A stretch of 55,540 nucleotides of DNA from Paracoccaceae bacterium (GTDB lineage Bacteria > Pseudomonadota > Alphaproteobacteria > Rhodobacterales > Rhodobacteraceae), in NCBI GenBank assembly GCA_020630695.1, contig JAHDIS010000015.1:9193-64732 (forward strand). Direction: 5' to 3'. A model generated the notes under the pieces. The model did no database searches. It saw only the letters and a list, made by a program, of their open reading frames with translations, and was not told where the DNA came from. This document shows, one piece after another, positions 26,429 through 35,184 of the stretch. A program made the translations under genes and the position numbers. Within the stretch, counting starts at the first letter, position 1, and every line of letters begins with the position of its first letter.

Positions 26429-27577
26429 TTAGCGCGGCATTGGTGTCTGGGCCTTGTTGTAATCGGTCCAGTCAGTGATTTCCGGGTAATACATATCCCG
26501 CCATTTACGCACACGCGGGTTCATGATGCGCCGCCAGAGCGGGGGCACCATCGCGGCCATGGTCATCACCGGATAGCCATAGGGCAATTGCGGCGCATCT
26601 GCTTCGGTGTAGTTCTGCAACAGCGGAAAGCGCCGGTCCGGTTTGTAATGGTGGTCAGAATGGCGCTGCAGATTGATCAGCAACCAGTTGGACGCCTTGT
26701 GCGCTGCATTCCACGAATGGCGGGGCATGACGTGTTCGTATTTGCCGTCGCCCAGATGTTTGCGTGACAGGCCATAGTGCTCGACGTAGTTCACCAGCTC
26801 GAGCTGCCAGATTGCGACGCCGGCCTGAATGGCGAAAAAAACCAGCCCGGACCAACCCGCGATGGCAAACGCCAGCAAGAGCAGGACACCCTGCAGAAAC
26901 CAATAGGTCCAGAACGGATTTGAGCTGTCCCACCATGGCAGACCCTTGCGCTGCAGCATCGCTTTTTCAGCCTCAAAGCTGGATGTCAGGCTTTCGCGCA
27001 GGACACGGGGGTAGAACCTGTGAAATCCTTCGTTGTAACGCGCAGATACCGGATCGCGCGGTGTGCCCACATAGCGATGGTGCACCAAAAGATGTTCTGA
27101 ACGGAAATGTGAATAGAGCACCATGGCCAGCAGCAGATCACCCAAGCTGCGTTCCAGCTTGTTTTTCTGGTGCATCAATTCGTGGCTGTAGTTGATGCCG
27201 ATGGTCCCGGTCATGACGCCGGTTCCAAAGAAGACGCCGAACTTTTCCCAGCCGTTCAGATGTCCGGCCTGCGCCACATACCAGATCAGCCCAAAGAGCG
27301 AGACAAACTGAAGCGGAACCCATGCGATGGTGATTGCCTTGTACCAAAACAAATCATCTTCAGAGGTTTCCAGGTCCGCATTGTCCAGATTCAGGCCCAA
27401 CGCGGCGTCGAGCGCCGAAAACAGGTACCATGTTGCCAAGATCGGAAGCAGCACCCACAGCCCACCTTGCACGGCACCGATCCAGACCAGCGGGATCAGG
27501 ACAAGGGACATCCAGAACGGCAGCGCCTGTTTCAAAGGCGCGAGCTTTTCGGCTGAGATGATGTTTGCATTGGCCAT
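26429..27577 (-). CDS. alkB: Alkane 1-monooxygenase (AlkB family)
   Basis: A 382-residue membrane di-iron hydroxylase that oxidises medium-chain n-alkanes (or fatty-acid chains) at the terminal carbon. Six or so membrane helices are interrupted by the histidine boxes HELMH, HLLVHH and LQRHSDHH, plus the AlkB-specific NYVEHYGL. The usual rubredoxin electron donor is neither fused nor adjacent. It starts 53 bp after the mutY stop on the same strand. The 181 bp after its stop hold no recognisable gene or hairpin. Confidence 0.95.
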   Translation of the reverse strand: MANANIISAEKLAPLKQALPFWMSLVLIPLVWIGAVQGGLWVLLPILATWYLFSALDAALGLNLDNADLETSEDDLFWYKAITIAWVPLQFVSLFGLIWYVAQAGHLNGWEKFGVFFGTGVMTGTIGINYSHELMHQKNKLERSLGDLLLAMVLYSHFRSEHLLVHHRYVGTPRDPVSARYNEGFHRFYPRVLRESLTSSFEAEKAMLQRKGLPWWDSSNPFWTYWFLQGVLLLLAFAIAGWSGLVFFAIQAGVAIWQLELVNYVEHYGLSRKHLGDGKYEHVMPRHSWNAAHKASNWLLINLQRHSDHHYKPDRRFPLLQNYTEADAPQLPYGYPVMTMAAMVPPLWRRIMNPRVRKWRDMYYPEITDWTDYNKAQTPMPR

Positions 27578-27630
27578 CTGACTGCTCCGGCTTTTTGCGG
27601 TTTATACCCTAGCAAAGCGTCTATCCCAAG

Positions 27631-28692
27631 TCAGGAGCTGCCACTTTGCGCAAGGTCAAACGCCTTTCTCATCACTGTTGGCAGGTCCGAGGGGCGAAAA
27701 TCGGGCAGCGCGATGAAATCTCCGCGATCCGGTGCGCGATCCATGGGGACAAGTGCGGTTTTGACAGTCAGGCGCAGATGGAAATGCGTGAAGGTATGGC
27801 GCGCTTCGGCTTGAACCGTTTTCCACTCCGCCGATATTGGCTCTGCTTCAGTTGGCGGCGTCTCGGTCCACTCTGTTCCGGGCCATCCCAACATGCCGCC
27901 AAGAAGTCCTTTGTCGGGCCTGCGTTCCAAGAGCCATGCGCCATCAACGCGGCGGGCCAAATAGGCCGTGCCGACACGGGTTGGTTTGCGTTTCTTGGGT
28001 TCTTTGCGGGGCAGGTCTGTAGTGGTTCCGTTCGCAAAGGCACGGCAAGCAGGCCGCCACGGGCATAGCCCACAAGCGGGGTTCTTTGGGGTGCAGATGG
28101 TTGCCCCGAGATCCATCACCGCCTGCGCATAGCAGCCCGGTCTTTCGTCGGGGGTCAGGGATGCGGCGTATTCTGTCAGGACAGGTTTGCTTTTGGGCAG
28201 CGGTTGATGTTCGTCAAACAAGCGGGCCATCACGCGTTCAACATTGCCGTCGACGACGACTTCGGGCTGGTCAAAGGCAATGGCTGACACCGCGGCGGCT
28301 GTGTAGCGCCCGACACCGGGCAGGGTGAGCAGGCTTGCATGGTCGTCCGGAAAATGGCCGCCGTAGTCTTCAGTAACCGCACGCGCGCATTTGAGCAGGT
28401 TGCGGGCGCGGGCGTAGTAACCCAACCCGGCCCATGCTGCCATGACGTCCTCGTCCTTGGCGGCTGCCAGATCACCGACGCTTGGCCAGCGCCGGGTGAA
28501 TGCCTCAAAGTAGCTTTTGACGGCGGCAACCGTAGTTTGCTGCAACATGATTTCCGACATCCAGACACGATAAGGGTCAGGCCAGACGCCTTTTTGCCGA
28601 TCAGACGGTGCGACCCGCCACGGCAATGTGCGGGCATGTCGGTCATACCATTCCAGCAAGTCGGCAGCTTTTGGCTGGGTCACGTCTGACAT
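27631..28692 (-). CDS. mutY: A/G-specific adenine glycosylase
   Basis: A 353-residue base-excision enzyme that removes adenine mispaired with 8-oxoguanine. The helix-hairpin-helix LPGVGRYTAAAV and the catalytic Asp in VVVDGNVERV are present. The iron-sulphur loop is C-X6-C-X2-C-X5-C (CTPKNPACGLCPWRPAC). A C-terminal NUDIX-like domain (LLERRPDKGLLGGMLGWPGTE) recognises 8-oxoG. It is divergent from the DciA-like gene (starts 90 bp apart) and followed by alkB. Confidence 0.96.
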   Translation of the reverse strand: MSDVTQPKAADLLEWYDRHARTLPWRVAPSDRQKGVWPDPYRVWMSEIMLQQTTVAAVKSYFEAFTRRWPSVGDLAAAKDEDVMAAWAGLGYYARARNLLKCARAVTEDYGGHFPDDHASLLTLPGVGRYTAAAVSAIAFDQPEVVVDGNVERVMARLFDEHQPLPKSKPVLTEYAASLTPDERPGCYAQAVMDLGATICTPKNPACGLCPWRPACRAFANGTTTDLPRKEPKKRKPTRVGTAYLARRVDGAWLLERRPDKGLLGGMLGWPGTEWTETPPTEAEPISAEWKTVQAEARHTFTHFHLRLTVKTALVPMDRAPDRGDFIALPDFRPSDLPTVMRKAFDLAQSGSS

Positions 28693-28781
28693 TTCCTTGA
28701 TCTGGGCGTGATGCGTGCGAATCCGGGCTGACGCGGCGCGTCGCTGCCACTAGAATAGACCGATCGAGAGAGATTCAAGTG

Positions 28782-29300
28782 ATGACCAAGCACCGCAAGA
28801 CGTCGACTTACGGATTTGCCCGCACCGCGAAACTGGTGCAGGGCCAAATTCGCAATGCGTCGGAAAGCCGAGGGTTTTCTCAATCGCGGGTGCTGACTCA
28901 TTGGGATGAAATCTCCGGTCCCGAGATCGCTGCGATTTCGCGCCCGGTCGAGGTCAGCTATGGACGCGGCGGCATGGGCGCTACCCTGACCGTGCTGACC
29001 ACGGGCGCGAATGCGCCGCTTCTGGAAATGCGCAAGGACGTGTTGCGGGAACGGATCAACGGCATTTACGGCTACAACGCGATTGCACGCTTGCGGATCA
29101 CGCAGACCGCGGCCACCGGTTTTTCCGAGGGCCGGGTCGACTTCCAGCACCGCAAACCGAAAGCCGGGCCGCGCGAGCCCGCGCCCGAGGTCCGGCAGCG
29201 GGCCAAAGTGACCGCGCGGGGCGTTTCAGACGAAGGTTTGCGCACGGCGCTTGAACGTCTTGGTGCAAACGTCATATCCAAAGAACAAAACAGGCGCTGA
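28782..29300 (+). CDS. DUF721 / DciA-like protein
   Basis: A 172-residue DUF721-family protein. DciA members load the replicative helicase DnaB in bacteria lacking DnaC. The N-terminal part (GFARTAKLVQGQIRN, VLTHWDEISGPEIAA, LLEMRKDVLRERINGIYGY) matches the DUF721 KH-like domain, with a basic tail rich in Arg, Pro and Lys after residue 125. GAGAGAG precedes ATG 28782. It is followed 30 bp later by the DsbA-like gene. Direct helicase loading in this organism is inferred from the family. Confidence 0.85.
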   Translation: MTKHRKTSTYGFARTAKLVQGQIRNASESRGFSQSRVLTHWDEISGPEIAAISRPVEVSYGRGGMGATLTVLTTGANAPLLEMRKDVLRERINGIYGYNAIARLRITQTAATGFSEGRVDFQHRKPKAGPREPAPEVRQRAKVTARGVSDEGLRTALERLGANVISKEQNRR

Positions 29301-29330
29301 CGCGCAGGCACGAAACAAAAGGAAGTATCC

Positions 29331-30008
29331 ATGAAAGCGATTGTTCCCGCGGGCGTTCTGGCGCTCGTTCTGGCCGGCGGCGGCTACTGGTACATGACCC
29401 AGCAGAATGCAGCACCCGAACCTGAACCTGTTGCGCAATCCGAAGATGCAGCGCCTGCCGATGACGCCGCTTCCGACTTTGCCGGCGTTGTCGAAATGGT
29501 TCAGGGGAACCCGGACGCGACCGTTGAAGTGATCGAATACGCCTCTTTCACCTGCCCACACTGTGCGAGCTTTCACAGCACAGCCTACAAACAGTTGCGC
29601 AGTGACTACATCGACACCGGCAAAATCAAATTCGTCTACCGTGAAGTCTACTTTGACAAATACGGCATGTGGGGATCGTTGATTGCACGCTGCGCAGGCC
29701 CTGAGAAGTTCTTTGGCATTGTTGATTTGATCTACAAAGGCCAGAACGAATGGGCCCGCGCTGGCTCGGATGCCGCAATCGCGGATGAGCTGCGCAAGAT
29801 CGGCCGTCTGGCTGGCATGAGCACAGAGCAGATGGATGCCTGTCTGGCTGACGGTGCCAAACTGGAGCAGCTTGTTGGCTGGTACCAGCAAAACGCAGAA
29901 CGCGACGATATCAACTCGACCCCTTCGTTCGTAATCAATGGTCAGAAGTATTCGAACATGAATTTCTCTGATTTCTCTGCCATTCTGGATGAGCAATTGG
30001 GCGGATGA
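29331..30008 (+). CDS. DsbA-family periplasmic thioredoxin-fold oxidoreductase
   Basis: A 225-residue protein with an N-terminal membrane anchor or signal sequence (VPAGVLALVLAGGGYW), an acidic Ala/Pro linker, and a DsbA/DSBA-like thioredoxin fold. The redox site is CPHC at Cys 75 and Cys 78, and the cis-proline loop is STPSFVING. CPHC is the DsbA type, supporting disulphide formation in the periplasm. AAGGAAG precedes the ATG. It ends in an ATGA overlap with the CaiB-like gene. Confidence 0.92.
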   Translation: MKAIVPAGVLALVLAGGGYWYMTQQNAAPEPEPVAQSEDAAPADDAASDFAGVVEMVQGNPDATVEVIEYASFTCPHCASFHSTAYKQLRSDYIDTGKIKFVYREVYFDKYGMWGSLIARCAGPEKFFGIVDLIYKGQNEWARAGSDAAIADELRKIGRLAGMSTEQMDACLADGAKLEQLVGWYQQNAERDDINSTPSFVINGQKYSNMNFSDFSAILDEQLGG

Positions 30009-31126
30009 CCGCCGCGCCGCGTGGGCCACTTGAGGGGCTGAAAGTCATAGAATTGGCACGCATTCTGGCCGGCCCCTGGGCCGGTCAAACGCTTGCGGAT
30101 CTGGGCGCTGATGTTCTCAAGATCGAGGCCGAAAGCGGCGATGACACTCGGCAATGGGGCCCGCCCTTTATCGAACGGGACGACGATAAGACCGCCTCCT
30201 ATTTTCATTCGTGCAACCGTGGCAAGCGGTCAGAAGTCGTAAACATCGCGACCGCCGAAGGACAGGCGCGCATGCGCGCGTTGGTGGCGGACGCCGATAT
30301 TCTGATCGAAAATTTCAAGGTCGGCGGCCTTGCCAAATACGGGCTCGACTATGAATCGCTTTCCGAGCTGAATCCCGGATTGATCTATTGCTCGATCACC
30401 GGGTTCGGGCAGGACGGCCCCTATGCCCATCGGGCAGGGTATGACTACATCATCCAAGGTATGTCCGGCTTCATGTCGATCACCGGTGATCCGGACGGCC
30501 AGCCACAGCGCGCGGGCGTTGCGGTGACCGATCTGTTCACGGGGCTTTATTCCGTCAGCGGCATTCTTGCGGCTTTGCACCAAAGGGGCCGCACAGGACG
30601 CGGACAGCACATTGACATGAGCCTGCTGGATTGTGCGGTTTCGGCCATGGCCAACCAGACGCTGAACTATCTTTCGACGGGCACGCCGCCGGGGCGAACC
30701 GGAAACTATCACCCCAATCTGACGCCTTATCAGGTCTTCGATTGCAGCGATGGGCATATCATTATCGCAACTGGCAATGATGCTCAGTACCAGCGGCTTT
30801 GTGCCCTTCTGGGACTGGATGATATGGCGCAGGACGCGGCCTTTCTGACCAATTCTGACCGGGTTCAGAACCGCGAAGAGATGATCGACCGGCTGATGCA
30901 GGCCACGCGCCTGCGGACCAAGGCTGATTTGCTGGCGGCCTGCGAAGGTGCGGGCGTTCCGGCCGGGCCGATCAACGATATGGCCGATGTGTTTGCCGAT
31001 CCGCAGGTGGTTGCGCGCGGCTTGCAGATTGCGCCCCAAGGGGTGCCGGGCGTGCGCGCACCGTTCCGGTTCTCAGATGCTGAACTGGTTCTGGACAGGC
31101 CCGCGCCCAAGCTGGGCGAAGGCTGA
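30005..31126 (+). CDS. CaiB/BaiF-family (class III) CoA-transferase
   Basis: A 373-residue cytosolic enzyme of the formyl-CoA-transferase family, which moves CoA between carboxylic acids through a ping-pong-like mechanism. Family blocks are LKVIELARILAGPWAGQTLA, LGADVLKIE, KRSEVVN, ADILIENF, YCSITGFGQ and GVAVTDLFTGL, with the catalytic Asp near residue 176. It is a compact single-subunit member. The ATGA overlap with the DsbA-like gene fixes the start. Its substrate acid is unknown. Confidence 0.92.
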   Translation: MTAAPRGPLEGLKVIELARILAGPWAGQTLADLGADVLKIEAESGDDTRQWGPPFIERDDDKTASYFHSCNRGKRSEVVNIATAEGQARMRALVADADILIENFKVGGLAKYGLDYESLSELNPGLIYCSITGFGQDGPYAHRAGYDYIIQGMSGFMSITGDPDGQPQRAGVAVTDLFTGLYSVSGILAALHQRGRTGRGQHIDMSLLDCAVSAMANQTLNYLSTGTPPGRTGNYHPNLTPYQVFDCSDGHIIIATGNDAQYQRLCALLGLDDMAQDAAFLTNSDRVQNREEMIDRLMQATRLRTKADLLAACEGAGVPAGPINDMADVFADPQVVARGLQIAPQGVPGVRAPFRFSDAELVLDRPAPKLGEG

Positions 31127-31149
31127 TCCGTGATTGTGCCCTTGCAGAG

Positions 31150-32199
31150 TCAGTAGGGCATTGGGTGCGCTTTGTGCACCGCGTCCAGCGCTTCCATCAG
31201 TTCGGGGCTCAGTTCCACATCCGCACCGTCCAGAATATGGGCCAGTTGTTCGGTGGTGGTCGCGCCAAAGATCGAAGACGCCACGAACGGACGTCGCGCT
31301 GACCAGGCCAGAGCCATGTGGACCGGATCCATATCAAAATCACTGGCAACCTTCAGGTAGGCGGCGACGGCGGGCAGGGCGCGGTCGCTCATACGTCCAC
31401 CCAGCCCGGGACTGACATCCTGTCGTGATCCGCTTGGGACAGCGCCGCCTTGATATTTACCAGTCAACAAACCGGCAGCCAGCGGGGAAAACGGCAAGAG
31501 TCCAACCTCTTCGTGGATCATGAGTTCTGCCAGATCGGTGTCTGCCAGCCGGCACATCAGCGAATATTCGTTCTGGATGCTTTGAACGCGCGGCCCGCCC
31601 GTACGTTCGGCGGCGGCCAGCCACTGAGCGGTGCCCCACGCGCTTTCGTTGGATAGTCCGAAATGCCGAATGGTGCCTCTTTTGACTTCGGTTTGAAGCG
31701 CGTCGAGACATTCCTCGATGTTTTCGATCACCGCGGCCCTGTCAAAGCCCGATCCGCTTGGATCGTAACTCCAGTTTTTGCGGAACATGTAACTGCCGCG
31801 ATTGGGCCAGTGGAACTGGTAGAGATCAATGGTGTCGGTTTGCAGTCTTTTCAGGGACTGTTCGATCGTGCCGGGAATGGTTGCGGCGCTGATTGGTGCA
31901 CCGTCGCGGACGTGCTGCATACCTTCACCGGAGTGCTTGGTCGCCAGAATCCAGTCGTTTCTGCGACCGGTCTTGGCAAACCAGTTCCCCAGAACCCGTT
32001 CGCTGTCGCCAACGGTTTCAGCTGAAATCGGGTTTACCGGATACATTTCGGCAGTGTCGATAAAATTGATGCCGCCATCCAGAGCCATGTCCATCTGGGT
32101 ATGTGCGTCCGCTTCAGAGGTTTGGGTCCCGTAGGTCATGGTTCCGAGGCAGAGTTCCGATACCATCAACCCGGTGGTGCCCAGTTTGCGTTGTCTCAT
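31150..32199 (-). CDS. Aldo/keto reductase (Tas-like)
   Basis: A 349-residue NAD(P)H-dependent oxidoreductase with a TIM barrel. The catalytic tetrad is visible: Asp 48 and Tyr 53 in FIDTAEMYP, Lys 88 in ILATKHSG, and His 130 in LYQFHWPNRG. The extra insertions (YPVNPISAETVG, NRGSYMFRKNW) match the Tas subgroup. I chose ATG 32199 (MRQRKLGTTGL), the normal family start, over an upstream start at 32259. It is divergent from the SOS-boxed ImuA-like gene, so the LexA site might influence it too. Confidence 0.92.
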   Translation of the reverse strand: MRQRKLGTTGLMVSELCLGTMTYGTQTSEADAHTQMDMALDGGINFIDTAEMYPVNPISAETVGDSERVLGNWFAKTGRRNDWILATKHSGEGMQHVRDGAPISAATIPGTIEQSLKRLQTDTIDLYQFHWPNRGSYMFRKNWSYDPSGSGFDRAAVIENIEECLDALQTEVKRGTIRHFGLSNESAWGTAQWLAAAERTGGPRVQSIQNEYSLMCRLADTDLAELMIHEEVGLLPFSPLAAGLLTGKYQGGAVPSGSRQDVSPGLGGRMSDRALPAVAAYLKVASDFDMDPVHMALAWSARRPFVASSIFGATTTEQLAHILDGADVELSPELMEALDAVHKAHPMPY

Positions 32200-32285
32200 G
32201 TGTCTGCCCTTTGCTTGCGTATCTTGGGGCGACAATAGCGTCGCGGTGCGTGATGCCAAGAGGCGTTGGGCAAAACATGACTTGA

Positions 32286-32300
32286 GAACAAAATAAGAAC
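32286..32300. promoter_or_regulatory. LexA/SOS box (GAAC-N7-GAAC)
   Basis: GAAC at 32286-32289 and GAAC at 32297-32300 are separated by exactly 7 bp (AAAATAA). Read on the minus strand this is GTTC-N7-GTTC, the established LexA operator of Alphaproteobacteria. It lies directly in front of the ImuA-like gene, with its last base adjoining the first possible ATG at 32301. Confidence 0.85.
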
Positions 32301-32315
32301 ATGTATTCTGGGGTC

Positions 32316-32939
32316 ATGCCTGTCCATCATCCCCTTCTTGGCCGCCGCAGCCATCAGGTCGGCCCTTGTGTGATCCTGTGGAAACAGGCGCAGCTGGCCT
32401 ATGGGCGCGCCCATGAACTGTGTGGCCGCGCCCGGCGTACACTGGCGTTGCAAGTGGCTGCTCAGGTTGCGCAAGGGGGCGGTCCGGTGCTGTGGATTGC
32501 GCCTGACTGGTGCAGTGATCCCTTGCATGGGCCGGGTATGATTGGCCTGCTGGCGCCGCAAGATGTCATCTTTGTCAGTCCCAAACGCGCCGAAGATCTG
32601 CTTTGGGCAACAGAAGAAGCCCTGCGGAGTGGGGCAGTTTCGGTTGTCGTGGCCGATCTGCCCGAACCGCCGCCACTGACCCCGGTACGCCGGTTGCATC
32701 TTGCGGCTGAAACGGGGGGCACCCTTAGCGGGCGTGCACCGCTGGCCTTGCTGTTGACACCGGGGCAGGGCGGCGCGCCGGGTGTGGAAACACGCTGGTC
32801 CCTAGAGCCTGCCCACCAGCCGGGGCGCGATCGTTGGCATCTGACACGATTGCGGGCGCGGATGGCGCCTCCATGCGAATGGTGGCTTGAGGAAAATGAC
32901 CTGCACCCAATGAAGGCAGATGCACTGGCTGCTGAATAA
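32316..32939 (+). CDS. Orphan ImuA-like, RecA-fold SOS protein
   Basis: A 207-residue protein (212 from ATG 32301). It resembles ImuA, the RecA-like partner of the ImuB/DnaE2 mutasome: AHELCGRARRTLALQVAAQ near the N-terminus, GPVLWIAPDW, PQDVIFVSPKRAEDLLWATE, ALRSGAVSVVVADLPEPPPL and TPVRRLHLAAE. No Walker A GKT is visible, as in other ImuA proteins. imuB and dnaE2 are absent on both sides. A perfect SOS box ends right before 32301, so ATG 32316 is preferred: the first ATG would adjoin the operator, which normally overlaps the promoter. Confidence 0.75.
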   Translation: MPVHHPLLGRRSHQVGPCVILWKQAQLAYGRAHELCGRARRTLALQVAAQVAQGGGPVLWIAPDWCSDPLHGPGMIGLLAPQDVIFVSPKRAEDLLWATEEALRSGAVSVVVADLPEPPPLTPVRRLHLAAETGGTLSGRAPLALLLTPGQGGAPGVETRWSLEPAHQPGRDRWHLTRLRARMAPPCEWWLEENDLHPMKADALAAE

Positions 32940-33028
32940 GCCCGGCACAAGCCAAATTGCGTCCGAAAACGACAGTGGGCGTCGACTATGACCGGGAAAC
33001 CGGGCAGCACGCATGATTAAACCGCTTC

Positions 33029-34285
33029 ATGCGTATGATGCTATCTTTTGCGGCCCTTTTCCTATCGGTGATTTTGCTTCAGCTTTCTTCGGGTGGGGTT
33101 GGACCGCTGGATGCGCTGTCGGGCTTTGTCCTGAATTTCACGACAGCCCAAATCGGCCTGCTGGGTTCGGCGCATTTCCTGGGATTTTTTGCAGGTTGCT
33201 GGTGGGCGCCGCGCCTGATGGGATCGGTTGGCCATTCAAGGGCGTTTGCTGCGTTCACCTCGTTGGGAACAATCGGTATTCTGGGGCATATTCTGATTGA
33301 GAACCCCTATGCCTGGGCTGCGCTTCGGGTGGCGCAGGGCCTGTGTATTGCCGGATGCTACACGGTGGTCGAAGCATGGTTGCAGGCAAAGGTCACAAAT
33401 GAAACCAGAGGCCGCGCCATGGGGGCGTACCGTGTCGCAGACATGGGCGCATCGCTTGTGGCGCAGCTTATGATCTCGGTGCTGGAGCCTGCGCATTATG
33501 CGTCTTACACGCTCTTGGCGCTTTTGTGCGCAGCCGCACTGTTGCCAATAACCCTGACGCAGGCACGCCAGCCCGAAACGCCGGCTGCCCCGCGTTTGCA
33601 GCCAGCGCTGGCGTGGGCACGATCCCCTCTGGCGGTGGCGGGCGTGCTGGTCGCGGCGCTGTCTTCGGCCAGTTTCAGAATGGTCGGGCCAGTCTATGGT
33701 GCAGGTGTCGGATTGCAGGCAGGACAGATTGCCCTGTTCCTATCTGCTTTTGTCGCTGGCGGTGCCTTGTCGCAAATTCCGGTCGGCTGGCTGGCTGACA
33801 AATATGACCGACGCTGGGTTTTGATCTGGCTGTCCATCGCCGCCATTGTGAGTTCCGTATACACGGCAACCGCAGCGCAAACCGAAACGGCAGGCATTAT
33901 GCTGACCGCTGCGGTCTTTGGTCTGACGACATTCCCGATTTATTCGGTCGCGGCCGCGCATGCCCACGATTTTGCCGATAGTTCGGAACGTGTGGCCCTG
34001 TCAGCGGCCTTGATGTTCTGGTACGCGACTGGCGCCATCGCGGCGCCTTGGGTTGCTTCGGTTCTGATCAACCTCTACGGCCCGCCTGCTCTGTTTGCGA
34101 TGATCGCTGTCGGGCATGTGATCTTGGTCGTATTTGGCGTGGTGCGTATGCAGACCAGAGACAGCGCGGCAGAACGCACACCCTATGTCTGGGCGCCCCG
34201 TACGTCCTTTACCATTGGCCGGTTGATGGGCCGCTTCCGCGATCACGGTGATCCACGCACCCCGCGCAAGCCACCATCAGACTGA
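33029..34285 (+). CDS. MFS transporter, YcaD-like
   Basis: A 418-residue inner-membrane permease with twelve predicted helices in two halves and a cytoplasmic basic tail. The first half has GFFAGCWWAPRLMGSVGHSR, the loop-2-like motif, and the second has GWLADKYDRRWVL, a clear MFS motif A repeat. The sequence style resembles YcaD/small-metabolite efflux members; the substrate is unknown. Three in-frame ATGs (33029, 33035, 33038) cluster at the start. Its last 43 bp overlap the convergent DUF817 gene. Confidence 0.88.
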   Translation: MRMMLSFAALFLSVILLQLSSGGVGPLDALSGFVLNFTTAQIGLLGSAHFLGFFAGCWWAPRLMGSVGHSRAFAAFTSLGTIGILGHILIENPYAWAALRVAQGLCIAGCYTVVEAWLQAKVTNETRGRAMGAYRVADMGASLVAQLMISVLEPAHYASYTLLALLCAAALLPITLTQARQPETPAAPRLQPALAWARSPLAVAGVLVAALSSASFRMVGPVYGAGVGLQAGQIALFLSAFVAGGALSQIPVGWLADKYDRRWVLIWLSIAAIVSSVYTATAAQTETAGIMLTAAVFGLTTFPIYSVAAAHAHDFADSSERVALSAALMFWYATGAIAAPWVASVLINLYGPPALFAMIAVGHVILVVFGVVRMQTRDSAAERTPYVWAPRTSFTIGRLMGRFRDHGDPRTPRKPPSD

Positions 34286-35127
34286 GGGGCCAGCGCTGCG
34301 GATGAAAGCGCGTCGCGCAAGACCAGCGTAACAGTAACAAAGCTGACATAGAGCAACAGATACCACGATCCCATTTTGGCAAAGCTGACCATATCGAATT
34401 CGGATTGGCCTGCATAAAGCCATGTTCCGGTGTTGGTGCCGACATTTTCGGCGATCCATAAAAAGATGGATGTCAGGAACGCGGCCAGCGGCAATGGCAT
34501 CCAATAGCGGCGTTCACCAATGTGAAACCAAACCCGCGTTCGGAGGAACAAGACCAGCGTGGCCGTCATAAGGATGTATCTGGAATCCCAGATGAAGTGA
34601 TGCGCAAAGAAATTGATATAGATCGCAACGGCCAAAACTACGGTGGCCCAGAATGGTGGGTAGGGGGCAAAACGCATGTCGAAAATGCGGATCACCCGCG
34701 CCATGTAACTTCCGACGGCAGCGTACATGAAACCTGAAAACAGCGGCACACCCCACAGCTTTAACAAGGCAGGTTCAGGATAGGCCCAACTTCCTGCATT
34801 GACCTTGAAGAGCTCCATTGCGGTACCGGTCAGATGGAAAAGCAGGATGACTTTGGCTTCTTGTAGGGTTTCGAGGCGAAAAAACAAAAATGCGGCCTGT
34901 AGTCCCGTCGCCCAGATCACTAATCCGTCGTATCGGGCAAGCGGCCAGCTGTCCTGCCAGATCTGATCGGACACGATCAGGCCGATCAGCATCAAGAGGC
35001 CGAACAGGCAGGCCCACCCCTGTTTGAGTGTGAACATCACAAGTTCAGCGGCCCAAAGCGGAAGCCGCGCGCGCATCGCGTCGCCCAAACGGCGCTCGAT
35101 GCTCTGGGTGGTCGTCGTCTGTTTCAT
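34243..35127 (-). CDS. DUF817 integral membrane protein
   Basis: A 294-residue protein with about eight hydrophobic helices, matching the DUF817 family (ELVMFTLKQGWACLFGLLML, EAKVILLFHLTGTAMELFK, GSWAYPEP, LFSGFMYAAVGSYM and NFFAHHFIWDSRY). Several histidines and acidic residues lie within helices, but no established function is known. A perfect 7-bp inverted repeat lies just upstream of its start. Its C-terminal tail overlaps the MFS gene's end by 43 bp. Confidence 0.88.
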   Translation of the reverse strand: MKQTTTTQSIERRLGDAMRARLPLWAAELVMFTLKQGWACLFGLLMLIGLIVSDQIWQDSWPLARYDGLVIWATGLQAAFLFFRLETLQEAKVILLFHLTGTAMELFKVNAGSWAYPEPALLKLWGVPLFSGFMYAAVGSYMARVIRIFDMRFAPYPPFWATVVLAVAIYINFFAHHFIWDSRYILMTATLVLFLRTRVWFHIGERRYWMPLPLAAFLTSIFLWIAENVGTNTGTWLYAGQSEFDMVSFAKMGSWYLLLYVSFVTVTLVLRDALSSAALAPQSDGGLRGVRGSP

Positions 35128-35136
35128 GGCATCATA

Positions 35137-35153
35137 TGTCAGGCTCCCTGACA
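35137..35153. promoter_or_regulatory. TGTCAGG-N3-CCTGACA operator-like palindrome upstream of DUF817
   Basis: A perfect inverted repeat with 7-bp arms (35137-35143 and 35147-35153) sits 9 bp upstream of the DUF817 start, and a third copy of GTCAGG follows at about 35163. The symmetry suits a TetR-type dimeric repressor. It lies within the 57-bp gap behind the saccharopine-dehydrogenase-like gene. Confidence 0.5.
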
Positions 35154-35184
35154 GGTAATCCAGTCAGGAAATCCGGGTCTGTGC

